Part shown: positions 14,860 to 23,298 of the stretch, piece by piece
Position numbering within the stretch: the first letter of the stretch is position 1
How the letters are laid out: each line of letters starts with the position of its first letter
Source of the DNA: JBBQWR01 sp038210495
GTDB lineage: Bacteria > Planctomycetota > Planctomycetia > Pirellulales > DATAWG01
Direction: 5' to 3'
NCBI GenBank assembly: GCA_038210495.1
Contig: JBBQWR010000013.1
Location: 51,397-115,396, forward strand
Length of the DNA stretch: 64,000 bases
Notes under the pieces: generated by a model
What the model saw: only the letters and a program-made list of their open reading frames with translations
Told to the model about the DNA's origin: nothing
Databases searched by the model: none
Program-made: the position numbers and the translations under genes

Positions 14860-17718
14860 ATGCCTCGCTATAATCCCGCTCAGATCGAACTAAAGTGGCA
14901 GCAGTATTGGCAGACGAATCGCACGTTCGCCACGCCCCGCCTGCCTGCGGGAAAGAAGCTGTATGCCCTAGACATGTTTCCCTACCCCAGCGGGGACGGC
15001 CTGCATGTCGGTCATCCGGAAGGCTATACGGCCACCGATATCGTCTGCCGTTTCGAGCGGATGCGGGGTGCGTCGGTCCTGCACCCGATGGGGTTTGACG
15101 CTTTCGGTCTGCCAGCGGAGGAACACGCCATACGCACGGGCACGCCCCCCCGAGTCGGAACCGAGAAGAACATCGATAACTTTCGCCGCCAACTCAAAAT
15201 GCTCGGCTTCAGCTACGACTGGGACCGAGAACTCGCCACCACCGACCCTGGGTACTTCCGCTGGACCCAGTGGATTTTCCTGCTGCTCTACGACACTTGG
15301 TATGACAGCGCGAATCAACGTGGACAACCGATCGCGGAGTTGCCGATCCCGGCGGATGTAGCGGCCGCCGGTTCCGGCGCCATCTCGCGTTACCAGGACG
15401 AGCATCGCTTGGCCTATGAATCGGAGGCGCCGGTCAATTGGTGTCCGGCGCTCGGCACGGTGCTCGCAAACGAAGAAGTCATCGGCGGCTTGAGCGAGCG
15501 GGGTGGTCATCCGGTCGTGCGGATGCCGCTCCGGCAATGGATGCTCCGGATCACCGCTTATGCTGACCGACTGGAAAAAGATCTCGATGGCTTGGATTGG
15601 TCCGAGAGCATCAAGAAGCTGCAGCGCGATTGGATCGGTCGGAGCACGGGCGCCGAGGTCGATTTCTTCGTTGGCGCGGCTGCCCCTGGCAAACCATCGC
15701 CTGAAGAATTTGCCGCTTGGAAGTCGGCTCGAGCCAAGAACGGCTATCCGGTGAAGCCAGACGCCGGCGCGGTGCGCGTCTACACGACGCGCCCGGACAC
15801 GCTTTTCGGTGCGACCTACATGGTGATTGCGCCGGAACATCCGCTGGTCGAGCGGTTGACGACACCGGACAACGCTCAGGCCATCAAGGAATATTGCCAA
15901 CGGGCCGCCACCAAGAGCGACCTCGACCGCACCGAACTGGCGAAGACCAAGACAGGCGTATTCACCGGCTCAGTCGCAATTAACCCGGCCAGTGGCGAGC
16001 CGGTTCCTGTTTGGGTCGCCGACTATGTCCTCAGCAGCTATGGAACCGGCGCTATTATGGCGGTTCCCGCTCACGACGAGCGCGATTTCGAGTTCGCGAA
16101 GACATTCGGCCTGTCGATTATTCCTGTCGTTAATCCTCCCAACCAATCGCCGGAGGACCGAGAGGCTCTGCTTCGCGGCGACCGAGCGTTCACCGTCGAT
16201 GGCATCGCAATCAACTCCGGCCGCTACGATGGTCTGACGACGGCTGAATTCAAACAGGCGATCGCCACCGACTTGTCGGCGAAAGGTCTCGGACGCGGCG
16301 CGGTCAATTACAAGCTTCGCGACTGGCTCTTCAGCCGGCAGCGATTTTGGGGTGAGCCGTTTCCCGTCCTGCACGAACTGGACGAGTTCGGAAAACCGAA
16401 CGGCGTCAAACGCACCGTTCCCGCCGATCAACTGCCGGTCGATCTGCCAGAACTCGCCGATTTCAAGCCGCACGGCCGCCCCGAGCCGCCGCTCGCCAAG
16501 GCGCCCGAATCGTGGCTGTATGTCACGATCGACGGTCGACGCTACCGGCGCGAAACGAACACCATGCCGCAGTGGGCCGGCTCGTGCTGGTATTTCCTGC
16601 GGTTCATCGATCCGCGTAACGATCAGCGGATGATCGATCCGGAACTCGAAAAAGCTTGGATGCCCGTCGATCTGTATATCGGCGGCGCCGAACACGCCGT
16701 GCTGCATCTGCTGTACTCGCGATTCTGGCACAAGGTGCTCTATGATCGGGGCCACGTCAGCACCGTAGAGCCGTTTCAGAAACTGGTAAACCAAGGGATG
16801 ATCTTGGGCGAAATGGAGTTCACCGGCTACCGCAAGGAAACCGGCGGTTGGCTCACCGCGGCCGACGTAAAACTCAACGCCGATGGCAAGCCGACCGATC
16901 GGAAGACGGGCGCATCGGCCGTGGCCGCCCGGGTGGCGGCCGAGGTCGTTGAGAAACAGGGGGAGCATTTCGTCCTCACGGCCGATCCGTCGATTCGGGT
17001 CGAGAGCCGGGCCTACAAAATGTCCAAAAGCCGGGGCAATGTCGTCAACCCCGATGCGGTCGTCAAAGAATATGGCGCCGATGCGCTGCGGCTGTATGAA
17101 ATGTTCATGGGCCCGCTCGAAGCGACAAAACCCTGGAGCATGTCGGGCGTCAACGGCGTGCGCGGGTTTCTCGACCGCGTGTGGCGAATGATCGTCGCGG
17201 ACCGAATCGAGGGAATGGAGCTAAATGCCGCCGTTCAAGACGTGCCGACGACGGCTGAACAGAATCGCCTGGTTCACAAAACGATCGCCGCCGTGACGTC
17301 AAACTGCGAGACGCTAAGTTTTAACACGGCCATCGCCCGGATGATGGAGTTCACGAATTACTTCACGAAATCCGACGTCCGGCCACGGGCGGCGATGGAA
17401 ACCCTGATCCTGCTGCTCTCTCCATTCGCGCCCCATCTGGCCGAGGAACTCTGGCAGATTTTGGGACATGAGCGGACGCTGGCCTATGAACCTTGGCCCA
17501 AGGCCGATCCGGCCCTGCTTATCGACGAGTCGGTGGAAGTGCCCGTCCAAATCAACGGCAAGCTCCGTGGGCGGATCGTCGTCCCGACCGGCAGCGACGC
17601 CGCCGTGACCGAGGCCGCCGCCCAGACCGATCATCGAATTACCGAACTTCTTGGCGGAAAAACGATCGTTAAAGTAGTCGTCGTGCCCGGCCGCTTGGTA
17701 AACTTCGTAGTCAGATGA
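14860..17718 (+). CDS. leuS: Leucyl-tRNA synthetase
   Basis: Charges tRNA-Leu in the cytoplasm; class Ia synthetase of 952 residues. The start MPRYNPAQIELKWQQYWQ at ATG 14860 is the usual LeuS opening with AAGGT upstream; the open frame extends to 14740 but the extra 40 residues are not LeuS-like. HVGH sits at residues 49-52 (HIGH motif), KMSKS at 720-724, and the CP1 editing domain spans roughly 230-440 with TTRPDTLFGATYMVIAPEHP. The tRNA-binding end includes VPVQINGKLRGRI. Two moderate insertions (around KNGYPVKPDAGAVRV and the TGASAVAARVAAEVVEK stretch) make it longer than the ~860 residues of E. coli LeuS. Single housekeeping gene, followed by glgC. Confidence 0.96.
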   Translation: MPRYNPAQIELKWQQYWQTNRTFATPRLPAGKKLYALDMFPYPSGDGLHVGHPEGYTATDIVCRFERMRGASVLHPMGFDAFGLPAEEHAIRTGTPPRVGTEKNIDNFRRQLKMLGFSYDWDRELATTDPGYFRWTQWIFLLLYDTWYDSANQRGQPIAELPIPADVAAAGSGAISRYQDEHRLAYESEAPVNWCPALGTVLANEEVIGGLSERGGHPVVRMPLRQWMLRITAYADRLEKDLDGLDWSESIKKLQRDWIGRSTGAEVDFFVGAAAPGKPSPEEFAAWKSARAKNGYPVKPDAGAVRVYTTRPDTLFGATYMVIAPEHPLVERLTTPDNAQAIKEYCQRAATKSDLDRTELAKTKTGVFTGSVAINPASGEPVPVWVADYVLSSYGTGAIMAVPAHDERDFEFAKTFGLSIIPVVNPPNQSPEDREALLRGDRAFTVDGIAINSGRYDGLTTAEFKQAIATDLSAKGLGRGAVNYKLRDWLFSRQRFWGEPFPVLHELDEFGKPNGVKRTVPADQLPVDLPELADFKPHGRPEPPLAKAPESWLYVTIDGRRYRRETNTMPQWAGSCWYFLRFIDPRNDQRMIDPELEKAWMPVDLYIGGAEHAVLHLLYSRFWHKVLYDRGHVSTVEPFQKLVNQGMILGEMEFTGYRKETGGWLTAADVKLNADGKPTDRKTGASAVAARVAAEVVEKQGEHFVLTADPSIRVESRAYKMSKSRGNVVNPDAVVKEYGADALRLYEMFMGPLEATKPWSMSGVNGVRGFLDRVWRMIVADRIEGMELNAAVQDVPTTAEQNRLVHKTIAAVTSNCETLSFNTAIARMMEFTNYFTKSDVRPRAAMETLILLLSPFAPHLAEELWQILGHERTLAYEPWPKADPALLIDESVEVPVQINGKLRGRIVVPTGSDAAVTEAAAQTDHRITELLGGKTIVKVVVVPGRLVNFVVR

Positions 17719-17723
17719 TCGCC

Positions 17724-17871
17724 GTAGGTCAGGCATCCTGCCTGACAATCGGCGCCAATTGACCTCGTCCCATCGCTGTCTCATCCTCGCTGTTTCATTG
17801 TCGCCGTCTCTAGCCGCTGCCTCATCGTCCTCAACTCATCACGCCCGCGTCAGGCAGGATGCCTGACCTAC
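17724..17871. repeat. Inverted repeat pair, 23 bp, GTAGGTCAGGC family
   Basis: A 23-base sequence at 17724-17746 beginning GTAGGTCAGGCATCC recurs as its exact reverse complement at 17849-17871. Each arm is itself partly palindromic. The pair fills the leuS-glgC gap and may form a cruciform or transcription terminator. Related pairs occur at 38154-38244 and, diverged, at 31878-31933. Confidence 0.75.
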
Positions 17872-17894
17872 ATCTCTAGCCCCATATCCGCCCT

Positions 17895-19181
17895 ATGTCT
17901 TCGGAAAATGTTCTCGCATTGGTCCTCGGCGGTGGTCGCGGCACTCGGCTCTATCCGCTGACGAAACTGCGCAGCAAGCCGGCCGTGCCGCTGGCCGGTA
18001 AATACCGATTGATCGACATTCCGATTTCCAATTGCATCAACAGCCGGATCAATCGGATCTATGTGCTGACGCAGTTCAACTCGGCCAGCCTTCACCGTCA
18101 CATTCGTCGCACGTACACGTTCGACAATTACAGCGGTGGGTTCGTCGAGATCCTCGCGGCCCAGCAGACCCTCGATAGCTCCGACTGGTATCAGGGCACC
18201 GCCGACGCCGTGCGGCAGAACATCCGCTATTTGCAGCAGGCCGACATCCGCTACGTGCTGATCCTCTCGGGCGATCAACTCTACCGCATGAACTACGGCG
18301 ACATGATCGCCACGCATCACGCCGCCGCCGCCGATGTGACGATCGGCGCCATGCCCGTGACTCGCGAGGCGGCTTCGGCGTTTGGCATCATGAAGGGAGA
18401 CGAAACGGGTCGCGTCGTTAGTTTTTTGGAAAAACCCAAGACGCCGCAGGAGGTGGAAATGGTGCGCACCGATCCGGCCTGGATCGACGCCCACGGCGTG
18501 CCGAGCAAGAACCGCGATCTGCTGGCCAGCATGGGCATTTATCTGTTCAACCGCGAAACGCTCGTCGAGCTGCTGACCAAGACCGACTATCACGATTTCG
18601 GCAAGGAGATTTTTCCGGCCTCGATCCGCGCCCGCAAGGTGCAGATGCATTTGTTCGACGGTTATTGGGAAGACATCGGTACGATCAAATCCTTCTATCA
18701 GTGCAACCTCGATCTGGCGACGGCCAATCCGCCATTCAATTTGAACGAGCCCGACGCTCCGATTTACACGCGCGCGCGCTTCCTGCCGCCATCGCGGATC
18801 GACGGCGCCATGATCCGCAACAGCTTGGTTTCCGACGGTTGCATTATCGGCGAGGGGACCCAAATCGACGGCAGCGTGCTGGGCGTTCGCTGCCGAATCG
18901 GCAAGAACGCGCGGATACGCAACACGATCATCATGGGCTCGGACGAATACGAGTCCGCGGAGACAATGGCTCGCCACGGAGCGACGATCCCGATGGGCAT
19001 CGGCGATGGCACGATCGTCGACGGAGCGATCATCGACAAGAACGCCCGCATCGGCGAAGGGGTCCGGATCACGAACGAAAAGGGAGTGACCACGAGCGCC
19101 GAAACGCCCGAGTACATGATCAGCGACGGCATCATCGTGATCCAAAAAGACGCGACGCTGCCAAACGGCTGGAAAATCTAG
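17895..19181 (+). CDS. glgC: Glucose-1-phosphate adenylyltransferase
   Basis: Makes ADP-glucose from ATP and glucose 1-phosphate for glycogen synthesis. The 428-residue length is normal. The N-terminal nucleotidyltransferase shows LGGGRGTRLYPLTKLRSKPA, LIDIPISNCINS and YQGTADAVRQN, with LSGDQLYRMNY for metal binding. The C-terminal left-handed helix has hexapeptide repeats (DGCIIGEGTQIDGSVLGVRC, ARIGEGVRI). Overall it resembles cyanobacterial/plant-type GlgC. No glgA, glgB or glgP adjoins it. The 23-bp inverted repeat lies upstream and a strong palindrome directly downstream. Confidence 0.95.
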   Translation: MSSENVLALVLGGGRGTRLYPLTKLRSKPAVPLAGKYRLIDIPISNCINSRINRIYVLTQFNSASLHRHIRRTYTFDNYSGGFVEILAAQQTLDSSDWYQGTADAVRQNIRYLQQADIRYVLILSGDQLYRMNYGDMIATHHAAAADVTIGAMPVTREAASAFGIMKGDETGRVVSFLEKPKTPQEVEMVRTDPAWIDAHGVPSKNRDLLASMGIYLFNRETLVELLTKTDYHDFGKEIFPASIRARKVQMHLFDGYWEDIGTIKSFYQCNLDLATANPPFNLNEPDAPIYTRARFLPPSRIDGAMIRNSLVSDGCIIGEGTQIDGSVLGVRCRIGKNARIRNTIIMGSDEYESAETMARHGATIPMGIGDGTIVDGAIIDKNARIGEGVRITNEKGVTTSAETPEYMISDGIIVIQKDATLPNGWKI

Positions 19182-19184
19182 TAT

Positions 19185-19266
19185 AGAGCCGCGCACGAAG
19201 TAAGCGCTGCGCGCACGTCTCGTTCATCGCGTGATTTTGCTTACGCCGCGCTTCGTGCGCGGCTCT
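19185..19266. repeat. Large palindrome after glgC, probable bidirectional terminator
   Basis: AGAGCCGCGCACGAAG at 19185-19200 is mirrored by CTTCGTGCGCGGCTCT at 19251-19266, and GTAAGC/GCTTAC (19200-19205, 19239-19244) extends the stem. It starts three bases after the glgC stop and ends six bases before the stop of the convergent disrupted gene, so it could end transcription from both sides, though no T-run is present. Confidence 0.6.
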
Positions 19267-19272
19267 GCGCTA

Positions 19273-19767
19273 TTAACGGGACGGCGATTCGTTGGCGCTC
19301 ATTCGAATGCCGTTTTGATCGCGATTTTGGTAGCGGTCAAAACCGGGGATCGGATTATTGCGATCTAATGCAATTCCAATAACGGAGAAATCTCTCTTCG
19401 CCCGCACAACCTGCCTCCATTGCTCGAGACCAAATTCGCGCCCATTTGCCGGTCGGTATTTTGCCCCGTGCGAATTTATGATCTCGGCAATTTCCCTGAA
19501 GTAGAAATGCGGTTCGCCGATAACCTCGGTCACCCGCCCCGATCGACGATCGATCCGCACTCGGACGGTCATCGTCAATTCATATTTTCCTGCGAACGCC
19601 GCCTCGGTTTGCCATTCGGCGATGTCTGGTTCGCAATAATTGACTACACGATGCCACGCGAACCCAAGCAAATCATCGATTTGCTTAGCCTCCGGAATCA
19701 TTGTGTAGCCAGATCGAACCATCTGGTCCTGGCTCGGCCATCGGCTGGCGAAAACCGCCGTCAAATA
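19273..19767 (-). pseudogene. 3' half of a membrane-protein gene disrupted by the IS66 element
   Basis: C-terminal part of the gene whose 5' half is at 22398-22663. Reading outward from the element it gives YLTAVFASRWPSQDQMVRSG and then a soluble domain of about 160 residues with no recognised family, ending NGIRMSANESPSR. The frame runs back into the element, giving a 228-codon chimeric reading frame whose start would lie inside the transposase end. Joining the halves across one copy of the 8-bp duplication restores 250 uninterrupted codons: three hydrophobic N-terminal segments, then this domain. Function unknown. Confidence 0.85.
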
Positions 19768-19826
19768 GTAAGCGTCCGGTGCAGCCCGTTGGGTGAATTC
19801 GAGCGGCTGGCAGGCGGCGGCCGTTG

Positions 19827-21479
19827 CTACTTGGCCGGTTGCCAGCGATCGGGGAGCAGCGACCGGAGGAGGTCGCGCGAAGGATTCGGCGAGAGGGCCG
19901 GCAGGCGCGTGAGCAGATCGCGGAGATAGGCGAACGGCTCGACGTTGTTGCGCAGGCACGAAGCGACCAGACTGAAGTGGATCGCCGCGGCGCGCCCGCC
20001 CCGGTCACTGCCTAAAAACAGCCAATTGCGGCGGCCGATGGCGATCCCCCGCAGCGCCCGCTCCGCCGCGTTGTTGTCGATCATCAGATGGCCGTGATGT
20101 GCGTACTGGTTCAAAGCCGTCCAGTTGTTGCGGGTGTATTCCATCGCCCCGCGGAGCGGGCTTTTGGGCAACACTCGCGGCGCTTCGGCTTCCAGCCAAG
20201 CCCCGAACTGGTTCAGCACGCTCAGCGATCGCGCTTGCCGCTGTTGGCCGATTCGCGCGAATCGCTGGTCGCGATCCAGGTCTCGCCCCTCATCGTCTTG
20301 GCCCTGCTGGCGCAGCTGCTTCTCGACGGCATACAACTGGCCGATGTGCGCCAAGGCCACTTCGGCGCGCGCCCGATCCGCGGACCGCGCCTCGAAGAAC
20401 TTGCGCCGCGCATGGGCCCAACAGGCGACTTCGACGATCCGGCCTTGCGAACCGTGGTAGATCGCGTCGTAGCCGCTGAAGGCGTCCGCCTGCACGAAGC
20501 CGCGATAGTTTTTCAAAATGTCCGCCGGACCGCTGGGGCCATCGCGGGTGTGGTTGGGTGTGTAGCGCAGCACGATCTGCCGATGCAGGTCGTCTCCCAC
20601 GTAGACCCAGAACCGGCCCTGATAGCGCCGCTTGCCGTGCGCGTCGCGGACATCGACCGGCGTGTCGTCCGTGTTCAGCGAGCGAGAGGCCAACACATCT
20701 TCGAGCATCAACTCCCCCAGCGGAGCGAACCACCGCTCCGCCACGTCCAAGGCCCAAGCGTCGGTCGTCTGCCGCGAGAACGAGCAGCCGTGCCGGGCGA
20801 ATCTTCGCTCCTGGCGATGAAACGGCAAGTGATCGACGAAGCGGTTGATCACGACTTCCGCGATCAGGCCCGGTCCGGCGATCCCACCCGGAATGGGCTG
20901 CGACGGCTTGGGCGCCGTGATGATGTTCTTTTCGCGCGCTTCGGGGCCGCTTTCCAGCAACTGCGGCCGGCGGGCGTACTTCTTCTGAATGTGCCGCACG
21001 ATGTACAGGCTCGAGGGTTCCCACTCGTACTGCTCGGTGACTTCCTCGCCGATCAGAATCAGCTCACCGCCCGCGGCCAGCGCCTGCTTCTCGGCTTCGC
21101 TCAGATCGTGAACGACGTCCACCCGCTTGAGATGATCGGGCTTGGGCCGCCGGCCATGGCCGGGCCGTTTGCCGCTGGCGGCGACGGGCTCTTCGGCGAT
21201 GGGCTCTTCGGCGATGGGTTCGTCGGCCGCGGACTCTTCGATGGGCGGCGGCAATTCTTCCAGCGCCTGGACGAACAGCAGCAGTTGCCGGGGATCGATC
21301 TTCTCGCTGGAGCGGCCGTAGAGACGCCGCAACAACAGGTCCATGTGATGCTGCAGCTTGCCTAGCTCCGTGTCCTTGCCGCGCAGCGCTTCCAACAGTT
21401 GCAGCACCAATTGCCGCAAGGTCGCCGGGTCGTCCGGCAGCGTCTGGAGATCGGGCAGAGGCAAAGCGTCCGTGCTCAT
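19827..21479 (-). CDS. tnpC: IS66 transposase TnpC
   Basis: DDE transposase of 550 residues. The start is taken at ATG 21479 (MSTDALPLPDLQTLPDDPAT); six further residues are possible upstream. An N-terminal coiled coil and the LLRRLYGRSSEKID motif are followed by a Glu/Ala-rich EEPIAEEP repeat, a zinc-finger-like segment and the catalytic core: Asp in LNTDDTPVDV, Asp in FVQADAFSGYDAI and Glu in LMIDNNAAERALR. The C-terminal IS66_C region contains RNNVEPFAYLRDLLTRLPAL. Acts on the ends of the surrounding element. Confidence 0.96.
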   Translation of the reverse strand: MSTDALPLPDLQTLPDDPATLRQLVLQLLEALRGKDTELGKLQHHMDLLLRRLYGRSSEKIDPRQLLLFVQALEELPPPIEESAADEPIAEEPIAEEPVAASGKRPGHGRRPKPDHLKRVDVVHDLSEAEKQALAAGGELILIGEEVTEQYEWEPSSLYIVRHIQKKYARRPQLLESGPEAREKNIITAPKPSQPIPGGIAGPGLIAEVVINRFVDHLPFHRQERRFARHGCSFSRQTTDAWALDVAERWFAPLGELMLEDVLASRSLNTDDTPVDVRDAHGKRRYQGRFWVYVGDDLHRQIVLRYTPNHTRDGPSGPADILKNYRGFVQADAFSGYDAIYHGSQGRIVEVACWAHARRKFFEARSADRARAEVALAHIGQLYAVEKQLRQQGQDDEGRDLDRDQRFARIGQQRQARSLSVLNQFGAWLEAEAPRVLPKSPLRGAMEYTRNNWTALNQYAHHGHLMIDNNAAERALRGIAIGRRNWLFLGSDRGGRAAAIHFSLVASCLRNNVEPFAYLRDLLTRLPALSPNPSRDLLRSLLPDRWQPAK

Positions 21480-21561
21480 GCCTCTATATACTCGCAAAAA
21501 CGAAAAAGGTTCCGCGCGATCGAGAAAATTTCCGAAAATAGTTTCGCGCTCGTCTCTCCTC

Positions 21562-21915
21562 TCACGCCGGAAGGCGATAACGCGCTTGACGAGTGACGCT
21601 GGACAACTCGACGCCGTCCAAGAGCATGGCCAGGTCGGTCGCCGAAATCGTCACGCTCGCCGCATCCTGCTCCGGGCGCGGGAAGCGAAAGCGCCCTTGT
21701 TCCAAGCGCTTGTACCAAATCGCATAGCCGTGCGCGTCCCACCACAGAATCTTCACCCGGTCGGCCCGCTTGCCGCGGAACACGAACAGATGACCCGACA
21801 GAGGATCGAGCTGGAGCGTCTCTTGGACGAGCGCCGCCAAGGTATCGAAGCTCTTCCGCATGTCGGTTGGCTGCGCGGCCAGAAACACTTTCACCGAGCC
21901 GCTGACGCTCAACAT
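21562..21915 (-). CDS. tnpB: IS66 accessory protein TnpB
   Basis: Accessory protein of 117 residues required by IS66 elements. MLSVSGSVKVFLAAQPTDMR, then LDPLSGHLFVFRGKRADRVK and ILWWDAHGYAIWYKRLEQGR, is the IS66 Orf2 signature. The ATG at 21915 overlaps the tnpA stop by seven bases, indicating translational coupling; a longer frame upstream in the tnpA region is out of register with the family. tnpC begins 82 bases downstream. Confidence 0.95.
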   Translation of the reverse strand: MLSVSGSVKVFLAAQPTDMRKSFDTLAALVQETLQLDPLSGHLFVFRGKRADRVKILWWDAHGYAIWYKRLEQGRFRFPRPEQDAASVTISATDLAMLLDGVELSSVTRQARYRLPA

Positions 21916-22316
21916 GATCGCGGCTCCAAGAGTTCCAGCACCGCGCGCAAGGCGGCCGTCTCCCGCGCCGGCACGCGGACCAGCAGCCCGCTGGGCAAGG
22001 AGACTTCCACGTGACTTGTCCCGGGCCCAGCGATCGTGACGGGCAGAAAGCGCGGCGCGGCTGTCGCTGTGTGAGCTGTCGCTGGGCGGCCAGCGGCCTG
22101 GGTTTCGCCAGGAGCAGTTCGGTCCGCGACGGAATCGCGCCGGGCGAGCTCGCTCCGCCAGCCATAAAACGATGGCTCGGAGAGCCCGGCCTGGGCACAG
22201 TAACCGCGGATCGTCAGGCCGCTTCGCCGCTGCCGCTCGACGTGCCGCCACCACAATCGCTCTTTAGCCTCACTCCGGCCCGGTCCGCGGCCCGTCGAGT
22301 ATCGCGCTTCGCTCAT
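21909..22316 (-). CDS. tnpA: IS66 accessory protein TnpA
   Basis: Protein of 135 residues with a helix-turn-helix of the IS3/IS66 type: ERLWWRHVERQRRSGLTIRG, YCAQAGLSEPSFYGWRSELA. The C-terminal half (FLPVTIAGPGTSHVEVSLPS to VLELLEPRSC) is the usual tail of the family. ATG 22316 (MSEARYST) is the likely start. First gene of the element, about 80 bases from its right end. Confidence 0.92.
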   Translation of the reverse strand: MSEARYSTGRGPGRSEAKERLWWRHVERQRRSGLTIRGYCAQAGLSEPSFYGWRSELARRDSVADRTAPGETQAAGRPATAHTATAAPRFLPVTIAGPGTSHVEVSLPSGLLVRVPARETAALRAVLELLEPRSC

Positions 22317-22397
22317 CGCCAAGTCTCCTGAGAGGAATTCGTGGGAATTCCTCTCAGGCTAGCATCCGCAGCAATACGGGCTGCACCGGACGCTTAC

Positions 22398-22663
22398 GTC
22401 AAATACGCCATCACGAGAAGGCGCCAGCCGACGACAGGGGAAGCGACGGCGACCATGACCACGACGCATGGCCGGGCAAATGGAAGTGCGGGGCCCACCC
22501 CGATCAAGCTCATGCCTCCCATCAACACGGCGATGGCGATGTCATCTTCGATATCTGACCTCGGATTTCGCTGCTCCAAGTAGCTGCCGAAAATCAACGT
22601 CATCAGACCGATAACGACCACGGTCATCGCAAGCCACCATATGCGATTAGTCATCTCGATCAA
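22398..22663 (-). pseudogene. 5' half of the disrupted membrane-protein gene
   Basis: Begins MIEMTNRIWWLAMTVVVIGL and carries three hydrophobic segments, the last in VVVMVAVASPVVGWRLLVMA. After MAYLT the element's terminal GTAA supplies an immediate TAA stop (22394-22396), so a peptide of 89 residues could still be made. Together with 19273-19759 it forms one 250-codon gene. No known family was recognised. Confidence 0.85.
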
Positions 22664-23020
22664 CTCCGGTCGCTCACCTGCAGGAGCGATTGTTTTTTAA
22701 TCTGCCGCCGCTTATCAGAGCACCCACTCGCGATGCCTAGGTGCGAACCGTTCTAGGACGCCAAACTTAACGACGGGGGCATGCCGTCTGTCATCGGCGC
22801 GACGTGCAAGACGCAACGCCGCGAAAGCAATCGTCCGTCAGAGTTTTGCGGGCGGCGCGAAGAATATCAACCGTACTCATGGAGCGACCGCATTAGTCAG
22901 CCCATCGTCCCTAAAGACGATACAAACGACACAGCCGTCGTCCGGACTCGCCAATTGCAAGGGTCCGCCTAATGATGGGACCTATACTCAATTGATGCGA
23001 CTCGTTAGCAACTCACGGAA
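22664..23020. other. Intergenic, no gene seen (357 bp)
   Basis: Contains the upstream region of the disrupted membrane-protein gene. Nothing conserved was recognised. Confidence 0.45.
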
Positions 23021-23224
23021 ATGTCACTCATGGACCGCAAGTCCACCATCTTGGCCGCCACGCTGTTTTGCTTCGTCGTGGCGGTGCTGTTCAAGAGTGG
23101 TCCCACGCGCCAAACCGGTGACGATGGGGTGCTCTCGAAGATATTCCAAGGCGCGATCGTACTGGTGCTCGCTGTCGCGATGTATTGGATTTACTTGCAC
23201 TGGTCGAGCTTGATGCAGTGGTAG
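23021..23224 (+). CDS. Small two-helix membrane protein
   Basis: Possible 67-residue inner-membrane protein: MSLMDRKSTILAATLFCFVV, a short hydrophilic loop RQTGDDGVLSKIF, then a second helix QGAIVLVLAVAMYWIYLHW. Two well-formed helices with a basic N-terminus favour a real gene over chance, but the ribosome site is weak (GGAA) and no family is recognised. No operon partner on its strand. Confidence 0.45.
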   Translation: MSLMDRKSTILAATLFCFVVAVLFKSGPTRQTGDDGVLSKIFQGAIVLVLAVAMYWIYLHWSSLMQW

Positions 23225-23298
23225 CGGGTTTCGCTCCATGCGCTGGGCGACTCGTCCCCACGGCGACTCGCCGGGGGCTCATGGCGGACGAGTGATCG

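Larger units (their letters stand above)
19768..22397 (-). mobile_element. Complete IS66-family insertion sequence, 2630 bp, with 8-bp target duplication
   Basis: The ends carry perfect inverted repeats of 22 bases beginning GTAAGCGTCCGGTGCAGCC. GTCAAATA flanks both sides (19760-19767 and 22398-22405), the 8-bp duplication typical of IS66. Three minus-strand genes, tnpA-tnpB-tnpC, match the canonical layout. All three frames are open, the ends are perfect and the host gene can be rebuilt exactly, so the insertion is recent and the element may still move. Confidence 0.96.

Noticed and set aside
17868..19196. 442-codon minus-strand frame opposite glgC
   Set aside because: Antisense of glgC with compositional bias only.
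20088..21365. 425-codon plus-strand frame inside the IS66 element
   Set aside because: Antisense to tnpC; IS66 elements carry no gene there.
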